A stretch of 8,226 nt of DNA. Source: an uncultured Bacilli bacterium (GTDB lineage: Bacteria > Bacillota_I > Bacilli_A > RF39 > UBA660). Under the pieces are notes generated by a model. It saw only the letters and a list, made by a program, of their open reading frames with translations, was not told the DNA's origin and ran no database searches. Both the position numbers and the translations under genes were made by a program. The DNA lies in the NCBI GenBank assembly GCA_947630205.1, contig CANRGW010000054.1, positions 1-8,226 on the forward strand, written 5' to 3'. This document shows positions 1 to 6,360 of the stretch, in pieces (the first letter of the stretch is position 1; each line of letters starts with the position of its first letter).

Positions 1-79
1 ATTTTATATTAAAATTTCCATTCTAATATCTTTTTCTTATGTATGATTAGTTTTCCATAAAACTTTTCACACTATCTAT

Positions 80-88
80 ATTATAACA
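80..88 (-). promoter_or_regulatory. Possible extended -10 promoter reading out of the window to the left
   Basis: The minus strand reads TGTTATAAT, a perfect extended -10 (TGn plus TATAAT). No convincing -35 lies 16-18 bases upstream; that stretch is an A/T palindrome. It sits just downstream of the stop codon at 111, so it would serve whatever lies left of position 1. No open frame with a ribosome binding site begins between here and the window edge. The same 9-mer occurs at three other gene starts in the window, which is the main support. Confidence 0.35.
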
Positions 89-110
89 CATTATTTTAAA
101 ATAATTATTT

Positions 111-1712
111 TTACTTTTTAGCACCTTCCGCTAAATTCTTCTTATAATTAGTTAAATTTATACTAACATACCCCTTTTCATTAGGAAGTGAAATAGCTAT
201 ATTTAAAGTATGAGGATTTTCTTTATTGAAATAATAAGGCCATGAGGTAATTGAAGTTCTTTTAGTCATCTCTGCAAGAGACATATCTTTAAATCTTTCA
301 TCACCTTCTTTAATAATGGCTAAAGCTTTTTCTCTATCATATAAATATAAAATTTCTAAATCATCACCACTTTCTATACTATTTTTAAATTTTACTTCAT
401 AATACTGTTTTAATATACTTGTTAAATTTCCAACTGCTTCATTGTAAGTATCTACCCACTCTTCCCTACTTTGAAGAGGAGCATATCTATAATCTCCAAG
501 AAGGGCTTTATAAGCAGAGTCATAAAAGTATAAATTATGAAATAAATCATAGGCCAAATCAATATCTGGTATTATTTCTAGTAACTCTTCTATAAGATAT
601 TTTGCATAAGGTACAGCATGAAATTTTCTTAAAGTTTCTTCATTAAATAGTCTAGCCATTCGGTTAAAATAACTTTCCAACCAATCATAACTACTATCAA
701 AACCTTCACTTCTTAATTGATCAACACTTTTATATTCATTTTTTATTTGTCTATTTAAAATTTCATAAAAAGGGAAAAAGATTTGCGTATCATCATCCAT
801 TAAAGCCTCTTTATCACTAACAGTATGACCGTTTTCATGAGAAAGTTTAAACTTTTCTGTTTCTTGAAAACTACCTGCATTATAAATTTCTATTCCATAT
901 TTATCAGGACCTGTATGATGGTAACATCCTTCTACATAACCATTTGATCCAGAATTATAAACTATATATATTTTTTTTAAAGTATCTAAATAATCTTCGC
1001 GATTAATATAAGGTAGTTGAGACTCTAAAAAGGATTTATCAGAAAGATAAAACTCTTTTTCTTCCGAAGTTAAATTAGGATTTTCTTGAATGGCTTCTTC
1101 TATTTCTGAAAAAGTAAGGGGCTTAGAAAAAAATTTATCATCTAATTCAGAAAATAGATTAGCAATCTTTGCTTTAGCTAAATAATCATAGGCTCTATAT
1201 TTTTCTGGACCAAACTTTAAAAGAGCAATATCAAGGGTAAATAATGAATTAAGAACTATTAAAACCGTTATCATTCTTTTTCCTATTTTAACTAAAGTTT
1301 CCATGCGAGAATTTTCTTCTATTTCTTCATCATCATCTTCTTCTATTTCTATCTCTTTAATATCTTCTTCTAAAGCAACATAAGAAAATTTTTTATTCAA
1401 GAATTTATTTAATGCAATATAGTCTTTTAATTCTGGTAACTTATTAGTATTTTCTAAGAAAAAGTGATATCTTCCATTAGAAAAATCATAATAATATTCA
1501 TAGTTTTTTCCAAGAAATTTAAGTTTTCCTAAAGCCAGAAGATTTTTAGAAGGTAAAAGTTTAATAAGAACTTGTTTAAGTAACTTTATCTCCTCTTCAC
1601 TTAAAGAAAATGATAATTTACCATTTTTTCTTTTAGCATAAAGAAAATTTCCTTTTTCGCGAAATAAAATTAATTCATAATCATCTTCAATAATTTTAAA
1701 TATTTCTTTCAT
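111..1712 (-). CDS. Single-pass membrane protein with extracytoplasmic HExxH zinc-metallopeptidase-like domain
   Basis: A 533-residue protein I cannot assign to a named family. Residues 1-115 form a soluble domain of unknown type. Residues 115-134 are strongly acidic (runs of E and D). A basic patch (K142-R146) precedes one hydrophobic segment at about 147-166. The order fits a cytoplasmic N-terminus and an outer C-terminal part of about 365 residues. The outer part contains SHENGHTVS, with H292, E293 and H296 matching the HExxH zinc site. An edge-strand-like segment (KYGIEIYN, 271-278) precedes it, as in many zincins. E317, with 20 residues between it and H296, could be the third ligand in the gluzincin manner, and E346 is an alternative. 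There is no cleavable signal peptide. The ATG has a good GAGGT site five bases upstream and its own promoter at 1760-1788. No terminator is visible after the stop. Peptidase activity is inferred from the motif only; the protein could be an inactive relative. Confidence 0.72.
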   Translation of the reverse strand: MKEIFKIIEDDYELILFREKGNFLYAKRKNGKLSFSLSEEEIKLLKQVLIKLLPSKNLLALGKLKFLGKNYEYYYDFSNGRYHFFLENTNKLPELKDYIALNKFLNKKFSYVALEEDIKEIEIEEDDDEEIEENSRMETLVKIGKRMITVLIVLNSLFTLDIALLKFGPEKYRAYDYLAKAKIANLFSELDDKFFSKPLTFSEIEEAIQENPNLTSEEKEFYLSDKSFLESQLPYINREDYLDTLKKIYIVYNSGSNGYVEGCYHHTGPDKYGIEIYNAGSFQETEKFKLSHENGHTVSDKEALMDDDTQIFFPFYEILNRQIKNEYKSVDQLRSEGFDSSYDWLESYFNRMARLFNEETLRKFHAVPYAKYLIEELLEIIPDIDLAYDLFHNLYFYDSAYKALLGDYRYAPLQSREEWVDTYNEAVGNLTSILKQYYEVKFKNSIESGDDLEILYLYDREKALAIIKEGDERFKDMSLAEMTKRTSITSWPYYFNKENPHTLNIAISLPNEKGYVSINLTNYKKNLAEGAKK

Positions 1713-1759
1713 AAAATACCTCTTTATCTCTTTTAAAACATCTTTATTACTCTATAATT

Positions 1760-1788
1760 ATCTTAACAAAAAAAGAAAATTTATTCAA
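1760..1788 (-). promoter_or_regulatory. Promoter of the HExxH membrane protein gene
   Basis: On the minus strand, TTGAAT (1783-1788) and TAAGAT (1760-1765) are separated by exactly 17 bases. The -10 is extended (TGTTAAGAT). The start of transcription would fall near 1753, giving a leader of about 40 bases before the ATG at 1712. The site lies after the terminator of the upstream tRNA gene, so the coding gene is probably transcribed on its own. Confidence 0.6.
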
Positions 1789-1835
1789 TAAATAAAACTA
1801 TTTAAATATATTTATTAATTTTTTTAGCATATTCT

Positions 1836-1882
1836 AAAAAAGAAAAAACGCAAATTTTTCTAAATTTAAGAAAATCTACGTT
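1836..1882 (-). terminator. Rho-independent terminator of tRNA-Arg(CCG)
   Basis: On the minus strand the hairpin runs from 1882 to 1847. AACGTAGATTTT pairs with AAAATTTGCGTT over 12 bp, including G-U pairs, and the upper stem can extend past one mismatch. It is followed by TTTTTTCTTTTTT-like sequence down to about 1836. It begins 10 bases after the CCA end of the tRNA. It is one of the strongest terminators in the window. Confidence 0.85.
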
Positions 1883-1892
1883 ATTGTTTACT

Positions 1893-1967
1893 TGGTGTTC
1901 CCAGTAGGAATCGAACCTACATCTAGTCCTTCGGAGGGACTCATACTATCCATTATACTATGAGAAC
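1893..1967 (-). tRNA. tRNA-Arg (anticodon CCG), reads CGG
   Basis: A complete 75-base cloverleaf. The acceptor stem GTTCTCA pairs with TGGGAAC, with one T-G wobble. The D stem is GTAT/GTAT. The anticodon stem is AGTCC/GGACT with loop CTCCGAA, so bases 34-36 (1932-1934 on the complement) are CCG. The T arm is GTAGG TTCGATT CCTAC. The discriminator is A and the CCA end is encoded. It differs from the tRNA-Arg(CCT) at 4042-4116 at about 10 of 75 positions, and several of the changes preserve pairing. An extended -10 at 2058-2066 probably drives it, giving a 5' leader of roughly 84 bases for RNase P to remove. A terminator follows directly, so it looks like a stand-alone transcript unless the membrane gene upstream reads through. 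Confidence 0.96.
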
Positions 1968-2057
1968 AAAATAGCATTCTTCTAAATTAATATTTTTCTA
2001 ACATTCTAAATTTAAAAACATTTAAAAGTCTATTAATTTAAAACTGAACACTAATTC

Positions 2058-2066
2058 ATTATAACA
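2058..2066 (-). promoter_or_regulatory. Probable promoter (extended -10) of tRNA-Arg(CCG)
   Basis: The minus strand reads TGTTATAAT 23 bases after the stop codon of the membrane-protein gene and about 90 bases ahead of the tRNA. No clear -35 is seen in the A-rich stretch upstream. No better promoter was found nearer the tRNA. The rest of the gap 1968-2088 holds only A/T-rich leader sequence. No terminator separates the membrane gene from this point, so some read-through into the tRNA is possible. Confidence 0.5.
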
Positions 2067-2088
2067 TTTTTTATTTATTTTTATTCTT

Positions 2089-3144
2089 TTATTTAATAAT
2101 AATATTAACAACAACATATATTATCATTACTAATAAAGATAGCAAATTATTTATAAGTTCTTCTACTGCTAAATTACCTATTCCTTCTTTTACATTTTTA
2201 GGATTATCTTTATGATAAAATATAAAAGCATTCTTTACTAAATGACATTGATGAATAAACATATACTCATGTTTCTCTTTTTTATGATCATAATATTCAA
2301 CCAATGGATAAGTATGACTAAAAGTAAAATCACTTTCCATATTTCGCCAATGTTCTTCATTAATTTGAATAATTTTAGCTTTCGCCAAAATATAACCTTT
2401 TTTCTTCATAATTAATAAATCAATTACAAATATCAATATATCTAAGAAAATAAGACCTAATAAAATCCAAACTACAGTAATAACTTTAAGTTTAAGTAAC
2501 CAAAAAAGTAAAAAGATAATAATAATTCTTGGTCCTAAATTAGTTAATAAAACCCAATCATCATGTTCTACTTCATATCCAACATCAAATTTAGCAGTTC
2601 CTTCAATAAAAGTTACCTCTTCTAACAAAAGCATATTATATTGCGAATTTAAATTATACAAAGTATTACAATCTATTTTTGAACAATTTTTAATACTATC
2701 TCCATATTTTAATTTATTGCTTTCTAATACAATTTCTTCATTGTTAAAATTAAAATTTGTTATTTCTTTTTTTATTTTAAAACTTCCTGTATCTTTTTCA
2801 TTTATTAAACTACTATATGGTTTATGTTTCGTACTTTTATAAATTTCTAATATTTGACAATTTTGATTTAAATTTTGTTCTTTTATCTTAGAATTTTTAA
2901 AATCATTTTGATTTAAAGCATATAACTTAGAGGTATTTAAATCTTTAATAATATGATATATATGTAATTTTTCATCTTTAGAAGTTTTATAAAAAAAGGT
3001 ATCTACATATCTAAATTGTTTAAATTTCTTTTCTTCTTTCTTTTGTTTACTATTTACAGAAAATACAACTATTCCAACTCTTAAAATGTTTAAAATAAAT
3101 ACAATTATCAAGATAAGAAAACCAACATATAAAAATATTTCCAT
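2089..3144 (-). CDS. Multi-pass membrane protein of unknown function
   Basis: A 351-residue protein that I do not recognise with confidence. Hydrophobic segments lie at about 4-28, 204-218, 220-246 and 330-350. Between the first and second is a polar, Lys/Asn-rich region (31-200) with several cysteines (96, 154, 159). Residues 250-318 (AKAKIIQI..., then HTYPLVEYY, then FIFYHKDNP) recall DUF3592-like membrane-associated domains: a strand, a 'yP.vey' motif, and a closing 'Y.k.NP'. That is a resemblance judged by eye only. The ATG has AGAGGT six bases upstream and an extended -10 at 3207-3215. The gene is divergent from the small gene starting at 3329, with a shared 184-base intergenic region. 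No terminator is visible after the stop. The long polar middle could be cytoplasmic or external; topology is not settled by the sequence. Confidence 0.7.
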   Translation of the reverse strand: MEIFLYVGFLILIIVFILNILRVGIVVFSVNSKQKKEEKKFKQFRYVDTFFYKTSKDEKLHIYHIIKDLNTSKLYALNQNDFKNSKIKEQNLNQNCQILEIYKSTKHKPYSSLINEKDTGSFKIKKEITNFNFNNEEIVLESNKLKYGDSIKNCSKIDCNTLYNLNSQYNMLLLEEVTFIEGTAKFDVGYEVEHDDWVLLTNLGPRIIIIFLLFWLLKLKVITVVWILLGLIFLDILIFVIDLLIMKKKGYILAKAKIIQINEEHWRNMESDFTFSHTYPLVEYYDHKKEKHEYMFIHQCHLVKNAFIFYHKDNPKNVKEGIGNLAVEELINNLLSLLVMIIYVVVNIIIK

Positions 3145-3206
3145 AATTTACCTCTTTAGCTAAGATATCATTTTTTTCATATTCTATAAGGAATATTTAC
3201 GGTATA

Positions 3207-3215
3207 ATTATAACA
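3207..3215 (-). promoter_or_regulatory. Promoter (extended -10) of the multi-pass membrane protein gene
   Basis: TGTTATAAT on the minus strand, with transcription expected to start near 3200. The leader to the ATG at 3144 would be about 55 bases. The -35 region is weak (GAAACT-like around 3230), as is common where an extended -10 is present. The opposite promoter at 3280-3308 lies about 70 bases away, so the two could be controlled from the shared stretch between them. Confidence 0.5.
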
Positions 3216-3279
3216 TATTTTTTCAAAAAAGTTTCATCTTTATTTAAATTAAGTAGATCCTGACAAAGTAACATAAATA

Positions 3280-3308
3280 TAGACATTTCCTTATAATTGT
3301 GTTATAAT
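3280..3308 (+). promoter_or_regulatory. Strong promoter of the small + strand gene
   Basis: TAGACA (3280-3285; five of six matches to TTGACA), a 17-base spacer, and TATAAT (3303-3308) with an extended TG. Transcription should start near 3315. The ribosome binding site AAGGAGGT (3318-3325) would then begin about three bases into the transcript, and the leader would be only some 14 bases. This is the best sigma-A-type promoter in the window. Confidence 0.8.
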
Positions 3309-3328
3309 AAGTACCAAAAGGAGGTAAT

Positions 3329-3874
3329 ATGAAAGAAATTATTGAAATTATAAATGTAACATTATTAAAATATGGAAATAATTTATCAAAAGAAGAAATT
3401 AATAATATTCCATTCTCTGAAAGAGTACTTCTTTCTTATGAAGTAATCCAAAAATATAAAATTAAAAATAAAGTAATTCCTTCAATTGAAGTAATTGGTA
3501 TTGTTATGGATAAATTAAATATAAGTAAAGTTCATATTATTGAAAGAAAAAGAATAGTTAATTATGCATTACAACCTTTTACTTGTAGTGAATTATTTGC
3601 AGCTTTTCCTGATGCAACTGAACAACTTAGTGACCAGAATATTGAGCTTATACAATCAAGTATTGATTTTGCAATAGAAGACTCTTTAAAAAACTATTTA
3701 TATGTTTCTAATGAAGATGGTTTTGAACCTGATGTTGTAAATAGCGCTTTACAAGTAGCAGCTGATGATTTAACAAAATTAAAAGAATTTTTAGATGAAA
3801 GGCATATTAATTATAATTCCGAAAATATTAATCATTGGATTAACCTTGCAAAAAATTCTAAAAAAAATAAATAA
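3329..3874 (+). CDS. Small soluble protein of unknown function
   Basis: A 181-residue protein that I do not recognise. It has no signal peptide and no membrane segment. It looks mostly alpha-helical, with a hydrophilic Lys/Asn-rich tail (KNSKKNK). Residues 45-75 mix hydrophobic and basic residues and could form a helix-turn-helix or a packing core, but no diagnostic motif is visible. One cysteine (86) lies in a short conserved-looking stretch (QPFTCSELFAAFPDA, 82-96). The ATG at 3329 has a near-perfect AAGGAGGT with tight spacing, directly after a strong promoter. It is the only + strand gene here and is a single-gene unit closed by the hairpin at 3883. It could be a cytoplasmic partner or regulator of the divergent membrane gene; that is inferred from position alone. 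Confidence 0.72.
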   Translation: MKEIIEIINVTLLKYGNNLSKEEINNIPFSERVLLSYEVIQKYKIKNKVIPSIEVIGIVMDKLNISKVHIIERKRIVNYALQPFTCSELFAAFPDATEQLSDQNIELIQSSIDFAIEDSLKNYLYVSNEDGFEPDVVNSALQVAADDLTKLKEFLDERHINYNSENINHWINLAKNSKKNK

Positions 3875-3882
3875 ATTAATTT

Positions 3883-3919
3883 AAAGATAAATATAATAAA
3901 AGTTATGTTTATCTTTTTT
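3883..3919 (+). terminator. Rho-independent terminator of the small + strand gene
   Basis: A 14-bp hairpin: AAAGATAAATATAA (3883-3896) pairs with TTATGTTTATCTTT (3903-3916), with one T-G wobble and a six-base loop. A run of six T's (3914-3919) overlaps the end of the stem. It begins nine bases after the stop codon. Confidence 0.85.
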
Positions 3920-3920
3920 A

Positions 3921-4000
3921 GTTGCTTTAAACTCTTAAAATGATTATGTTCTATCAAAATCAGTTAAAAATAAGTGGTAAATAAGGGATAAAGTAAATTT
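3921..4000. other. Spacer between converging terminators, nothing recognised
   Basis: About 80 A/T-rich bases lie between the + strand terminator and the facing - strand terminator. No open frame with a ribosome binding site, no promoter and no hairpin of note is seen. Confidence 0.4.
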
Positions 4001-4031
4001 TAAATAATAAAACCCCTATAAAATAAGGGTT
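4001..4031 (-). terminator. Terminator of the miaB operon, just after tRNA-Arg(CCT)
   Basis: On the minus strand, AACCCTTA pairs with TAGGGGTT (4031 to 4011) over 8 bp around a TTTTA loop. It is followed by TTATTATTT. It starts 10 bases after the encoded CCA, so it ends both the tRNA and the protein operon upstream. The U tract is interrupted by A's, making it weaker-looking than the other three terminators. Confidence 0.7.
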
Positions 4032-4041
4032 ATTTCTAATA

Positions 4042-4116
4042 TGGCGTCCCCAGTAGGAATCGAACCTACATTTAATCCTTAGGAGGGATCCGTACTATCC
4101 GTTATACTATGAGGAC
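4042..4116 (-). tRNA. tRNA-Arg (anticodon CCT), reads AGG
   Basis: A complete 75-base cloverleaf. The acceptor stem GTCCTCA pairs with TGGGGAC. The D stem is GTAT/GTAC. The anticodon stem is GATCC/GGATT with loop CTCCTAA, giving anticodon CCT (complement of 4081-4083). The T arm is identical to that of tRNA-Arg(CCG). The discriminator is G and CCA is encoded. The 5' end lies only 10 bases after the TAA of the 156-residue gene on the same strand. A terminator follows the 3' end, so the tRNA is probably cut from the miaB operon transcript. The only nearby alternative promoter is a TATAAA (4157-4162) inside the upstream gene, without a good -35. Confidence 0.96.
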
Positions 4117-4126
4117 AAAAAGAAAT

Positions 4127-4597
4127 TTATTTTTTTAAATTTCCAAACAAAAACAATTTATAATCCCAATCCGTTGACTTATTAGAAAGTTCCATAATAT
4201 CTTCATTTGACATACAACTAAGTAAATAACTAGCCGCATTATCAACATCACATTTATAACAAATATATAAATACTCTTCTTCATTAATAGCAACATAACG
4301 AATTCTTTCAACAAAAGTACTCAATTTCTCAAATTCTTCTTTATAAGAATTATTCTCTTTTAATTCCTTTTTATTTAATTTAACTTTCTTAAAATAACTA
4401 GTTACATCAATTACTTTATGCAACGGACTAGCATAAGAAAACAAATACAATAAATCATTATTATCAATTTTTTCCAATAACTTACTGACTTGTAAAACTT
4501 TCTTTTCTAACTTAGTATCCGTTGTATCAATTCCTTCACTAAGCATTGCCCCTATTTCTTCTTCTAATTTTAATATTTTTTTAAGATTATCACTCAT
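4127..4597 (-). CDS. Unknown 156-residue protein of the miaB operon, with CxxC motif
   Basis: I do not recognise this protein. It has no signal peptide or membrane segment and is likely cytoplasmic. Residues 1-45 are rich in K/E/L in a coiled-coil-like pattern. Residues 65-100 are highly charged and probably helical. A later segment (YLYICYKCDVDN, 109-120) contains a C113-x-x-C116 pair, with a further C128. Three cysteines in 16 residues is striking in so AT-rich a genome and could bind a metal or form a redox pair, but nothing proves it. The ATG has an AGGTGAT site whose AG comes from the TAG stop of the preceding gene, a seven-base gap that suggests translational coupling. It lies third in the operon after miaB and the RicA-like gene and directly before tRNA-Arg(CCT). 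A role linked to RNA processing is inferred from position only. Confidence 0.75.
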   Translation of the reverse strand: MSDNLKKILKLEEEIGAMLSEGIDTTDTKLEKKVLQVSKLLEKIDNNDLLYLFSYASPLHKVIDVTSYFKKVKLNKKELKENNSYKEEFEKLSTFVERIRYVAINEEEYLYICYKCDVDNAASYLLSCMSNEDIMELSNKSTDWDYKLFLFGNLKK

Positions 4598-4604
4598 AAA
4601 TCAC

Positions 4605-4931
4605 CTAATTAAATACATCATCAAAATATTTATTAATTTTATTTTCAAAAATTGTCAACATATTATTAACTTCTTCTTGATAATTACAATATTCATTATA
4701 TAAAGGAGAAGAGTTTAATTTTTCTAAACAATCGGCTATTTTTTCTTCTAATTCTTTAGTTTTAGAACCTTTAACAATTTCTTTTTGATACTTTTTTATA
4801 TCATTAATTAAAGACATTAATTCTTTATCTTTACTTAATAATTCGCGAGCCTTTAAATAATTTTTATATTCAGACGTTTCTTTAATAAAATCAACTATTT
4901 CCGAAACTTTAGCAAGAATTTCCTTATTCAA
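4605..4931 (-). CDS. ricA: YlbF/YmcA (RicA)-family regulator, short form
   Basis: A 108-residue, almost wholly helical protein. The segments ARELLSKDKELMSLINDIKK (28-47) and SSPLYNEYCNYQEEVNNML (74-92) fit the Com_YlbF family: a central helical pair, a charged turn around 52-60, and a closing 'p...eY...q.ev...l' helix. Its place directly after miaB matches ymcB-ymcA in Bacillus. There, RicA (YmcA) acts with RicF (YlbF) and RicT (YaaT) to aid RNase Y in mRNA maturation. It is clearly shorter than Bacillus RicA (about 143 residues). It lacks a C-terminal cysteine-bearing tail; the only cysteines are 68 and 82, so iron-sulfur cluster binding as in the Bacillus complex is doubtful. The start is TTG at 4931, overlapping the end of miaB by eight bases (TTGAATAA) and served by GGTGAG at 4936-4941. 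It could instead be a YlbF-type member; the symbol rests on gene order. Confidence 0.8.
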   Translation of the reverse strand: MNKEILAKVSEIVDFIKETSEYKNYLKARELLSKDKELMSLINDIKKYQKEIVKGSKTKELEEKIADCLEKLNSSPLYNEYCNYQEEVNNMLTIFENKINKYFDDVFN

Positions 4932-6345
4932 CTAACTCACCATCTAAACTAAAACTTTTAGCATCTGTTATTTTAACTTTAACAATCTTACCTATATTAT
5001 CTTCATCTCCTGTAAAGTTAACTAATTTATTGGTTTCAGTATAACCAAAAAGTTTTCCTTCTTTAGTACTAATTCCCTCTGCTAAAACATCATAAGTTTT
5101 ATTAAGCATCTTTTTATTAGACTTTAAAGAATAATCATTGATAAGTTCATTTAATTTATATAAACGTTCTTCTTTTTCTTTAAGAGTTATATCATCTTTT
5201 AACTTACTAGCAGGAGTATTTTCTCTTGGGGAATAAATAAAAGTAAAAGCACTATCAAATTTACAATAATTTACAATATCTAAGGTATCATTAAATTCTT
5301 CTTCTGTTTCACCTGGAAAACCTACTATAATATCGGTTGTAATACTAATATTGGGAATACTTCTAAGTTTATCATATAATTCTTTATAAGACTCTCTTGT
5401 ATAACGTCTTCCCATTAATTTTAAAATACGATTATTACCTGATTGAATAGGTAAATGTACAAAATTGACAATATTATCATGGTCTCTAATTACTTCAATT
5501 AACTTATCAGAAAAATCCCATGGATGACTAGTTAAAAATCTAATTCTTGGAATATTAGTTTTACTAACTTCAACTAATAAATCAGCAAGACCATAATCAT
5601 CATATAAATCTTTACCATAAGCATTAACATTTTGACCAAGTAATGTAATTTCTTGATAACCATCTTTTACTAATTCCTTAACTTCCTTAAGAATATCTTC
5701 TTTTCTTCTACTTCTTTGTTTTCCTCTAGTATAAGGAACGATACAATAAGTACAAAATTTATCACAGCCATAAATTATATTAACATAAGCTTTATATTTA
5801 CTTTCTCTTACAACTGGTATATTTTCAACAATATCTCCTTCTTTACTATAAACTTCTATATTTAATTTTTTATCTCTTAAACTATTATTCAAAAGTTTAG
5901 GTAAATCATCTAAATTATGAGTACCAAAGACAAAGTTAACAAATTTATATTTTTTAGATATTTCAGCAACAACACCTTCTTCTTGAGCCATACAACCACA
6001 TAAGGCAACAATTATATCAGGATGTTCTTCTTTTAAATGTTTAATCCGACCTAACATACCAAATGCTTTATTATGAGCATTTTCTCTTATAGAACAAGTA
6101 TTAAGAATAATAAACTGAGCATCTTCCATAGTTTCGGTTTCTTTAAATCCCATAGTTTCCAACATACCGCGTATATTTTCGCTATCATGCTCATTCATTT
6201 GACAACCATAAGTTTTTAAAAAGAATTTTTTATTAATACCAATATTCAAGCAATTATCTTCCAAATTAAAATCTCTAATTAAAGTTTCCTCTTTACTCCT
6301 TTTACGAGCCTTTTCATAATTTGGTATTTGCATGTTATCACCCAC
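4924..6345 (-). CDS. miaB: MiaB, tRNA-2-methylthio-N6-dimethylallyladenosine synthase
   Basis: A radical SAM methylthiotransferase that adds the methylthio group to i6A37 of tRNAs reading UNN codons, in the cytoplasm. Domains in order: an N-terminal extension (1-39); the UPF0004/MTTase domain (about 40-150) with auxiliary-cluster cysteines C48 (TYGCQMN), C84 (NTCSIRENA) and C118 (CGCMAQ); the radical SAM core (about 185-400) with C194, C198 and C201 (GCDKFCTYC), then IVPYTRGKQRSR; the conserved VGFPGET (341-347); and a C-terminal TRAM domain (about 410-472). SIRENA and VPYTRG are typical of MiaB rather than MtaB or RimO. The length is normal and all key residues are present. It opens an operon with the RicA-like gene. 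The longest frame starts at GTG 6345. An ATG at 6333 is an equal or better choice because the promoter leaves almost no leader ahead of the GTG; it gives 469 residues. Bacillus subtilis calls this gene ymcB. Confidence 0.97.
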   Translation of the reverse strand: MGDNMQIPNYEKARKRSKEETLIRDFNLEDNCLNIGINKKFFLKTYGCQMNEHDSENIRGMLETMGFKETETMEDAQFIILNTCSIRENAHNKAFGMLGRIKHLKEEHPDIIVALCGCMAQEEGVVAEISKKYKFVNFVFGTHNLDDLPKLLNNSLRDKKLNIEVYSKEGDIVENIPVVRESKYKAYVNIIYGCDKFCTYCIVPYTRGKQRSRRKEDILKEVKELVKDGYQEITLLGQNVNAYGKDLYDDYGLADLLVEVSKTNIPRIRFLTSHPWDFSDKLIEVIRDHDNIVNFVHLPIQSGNNRILKLMGRRYTRESYKELYDKLRSIPNISITTDIIVGFPGETEEEFNDTLDIVNYCKFDSAFTFIYSPRENTPASKLKDDITLKEKEERLYKLNELINDYSLKSNKKMLNKTYDVLAEGISTKEGKLFGYTETNKLVNFTGDEDNIGKIVKVKITDAKSFSLDGELVE

Positions 6346-6355
6346 TTCTTCTCCC
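6334..6355 (-). promoter_or_regulatory. Two competing ribosome binding sites at the miaB start
   Basis: GGGAG (6355-6351) sits five bases before GTG 6345. GGGTGAT (6343-6337), matching the AGGTGAT part of the anti-Shine-Dalgarno complement, sits three bases before ATG 6333, in the same frame. The expected transcription start near 6354 falls on the first of these sites, which would cripple it. The second site and ATG 6333 are therefore favoured, although the first start cannot be excluded. Confidence 0.55.
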
Positions 6356-6360
6356 GATAT

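Noticed and set aside
49..64. Small hairpin AGTTTT-CCAT-AAAACT near the left edge
   Set aside because: Six weak base pairs with little U tract, not enough to call a terminator or an RNA element.
90..105. 16-base A/T palindrome after the HExxH gene as a terminator
   Set aside because: It consists only of A and T and has no U tract following it on the minus strand, so it would be a very weak hairpin. Such palindromes are expected by chance at this composition.
3145..3328. Riboswitch or leader RNA in the divergent intergenic region
   Set aside because: The leaders predicted from the two promoters are only about 55 and 14 bases, with no conserved aptamer-like core or attenuator hairpin.
1893..4116. 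The two similar tRNA genes as recombination ends or integration sites of a mobile element (1968-4041)
   Set aside because: No integrase, transposase or duplicated tRNA fragment is present, and both tRNAs are intact with different anticodons and their own terminators. The genes between them match the surroundings in composition.
4157..4162. TATAAA on the - strand as a private promoter for tRNA-Arg(CCT)
   Set aside because: It lies inside the 156-residue gene and has no recognisable -35 at 16-18 bases. It encodes ordinary residues (DYK), so it is noted only as a weak alternative.
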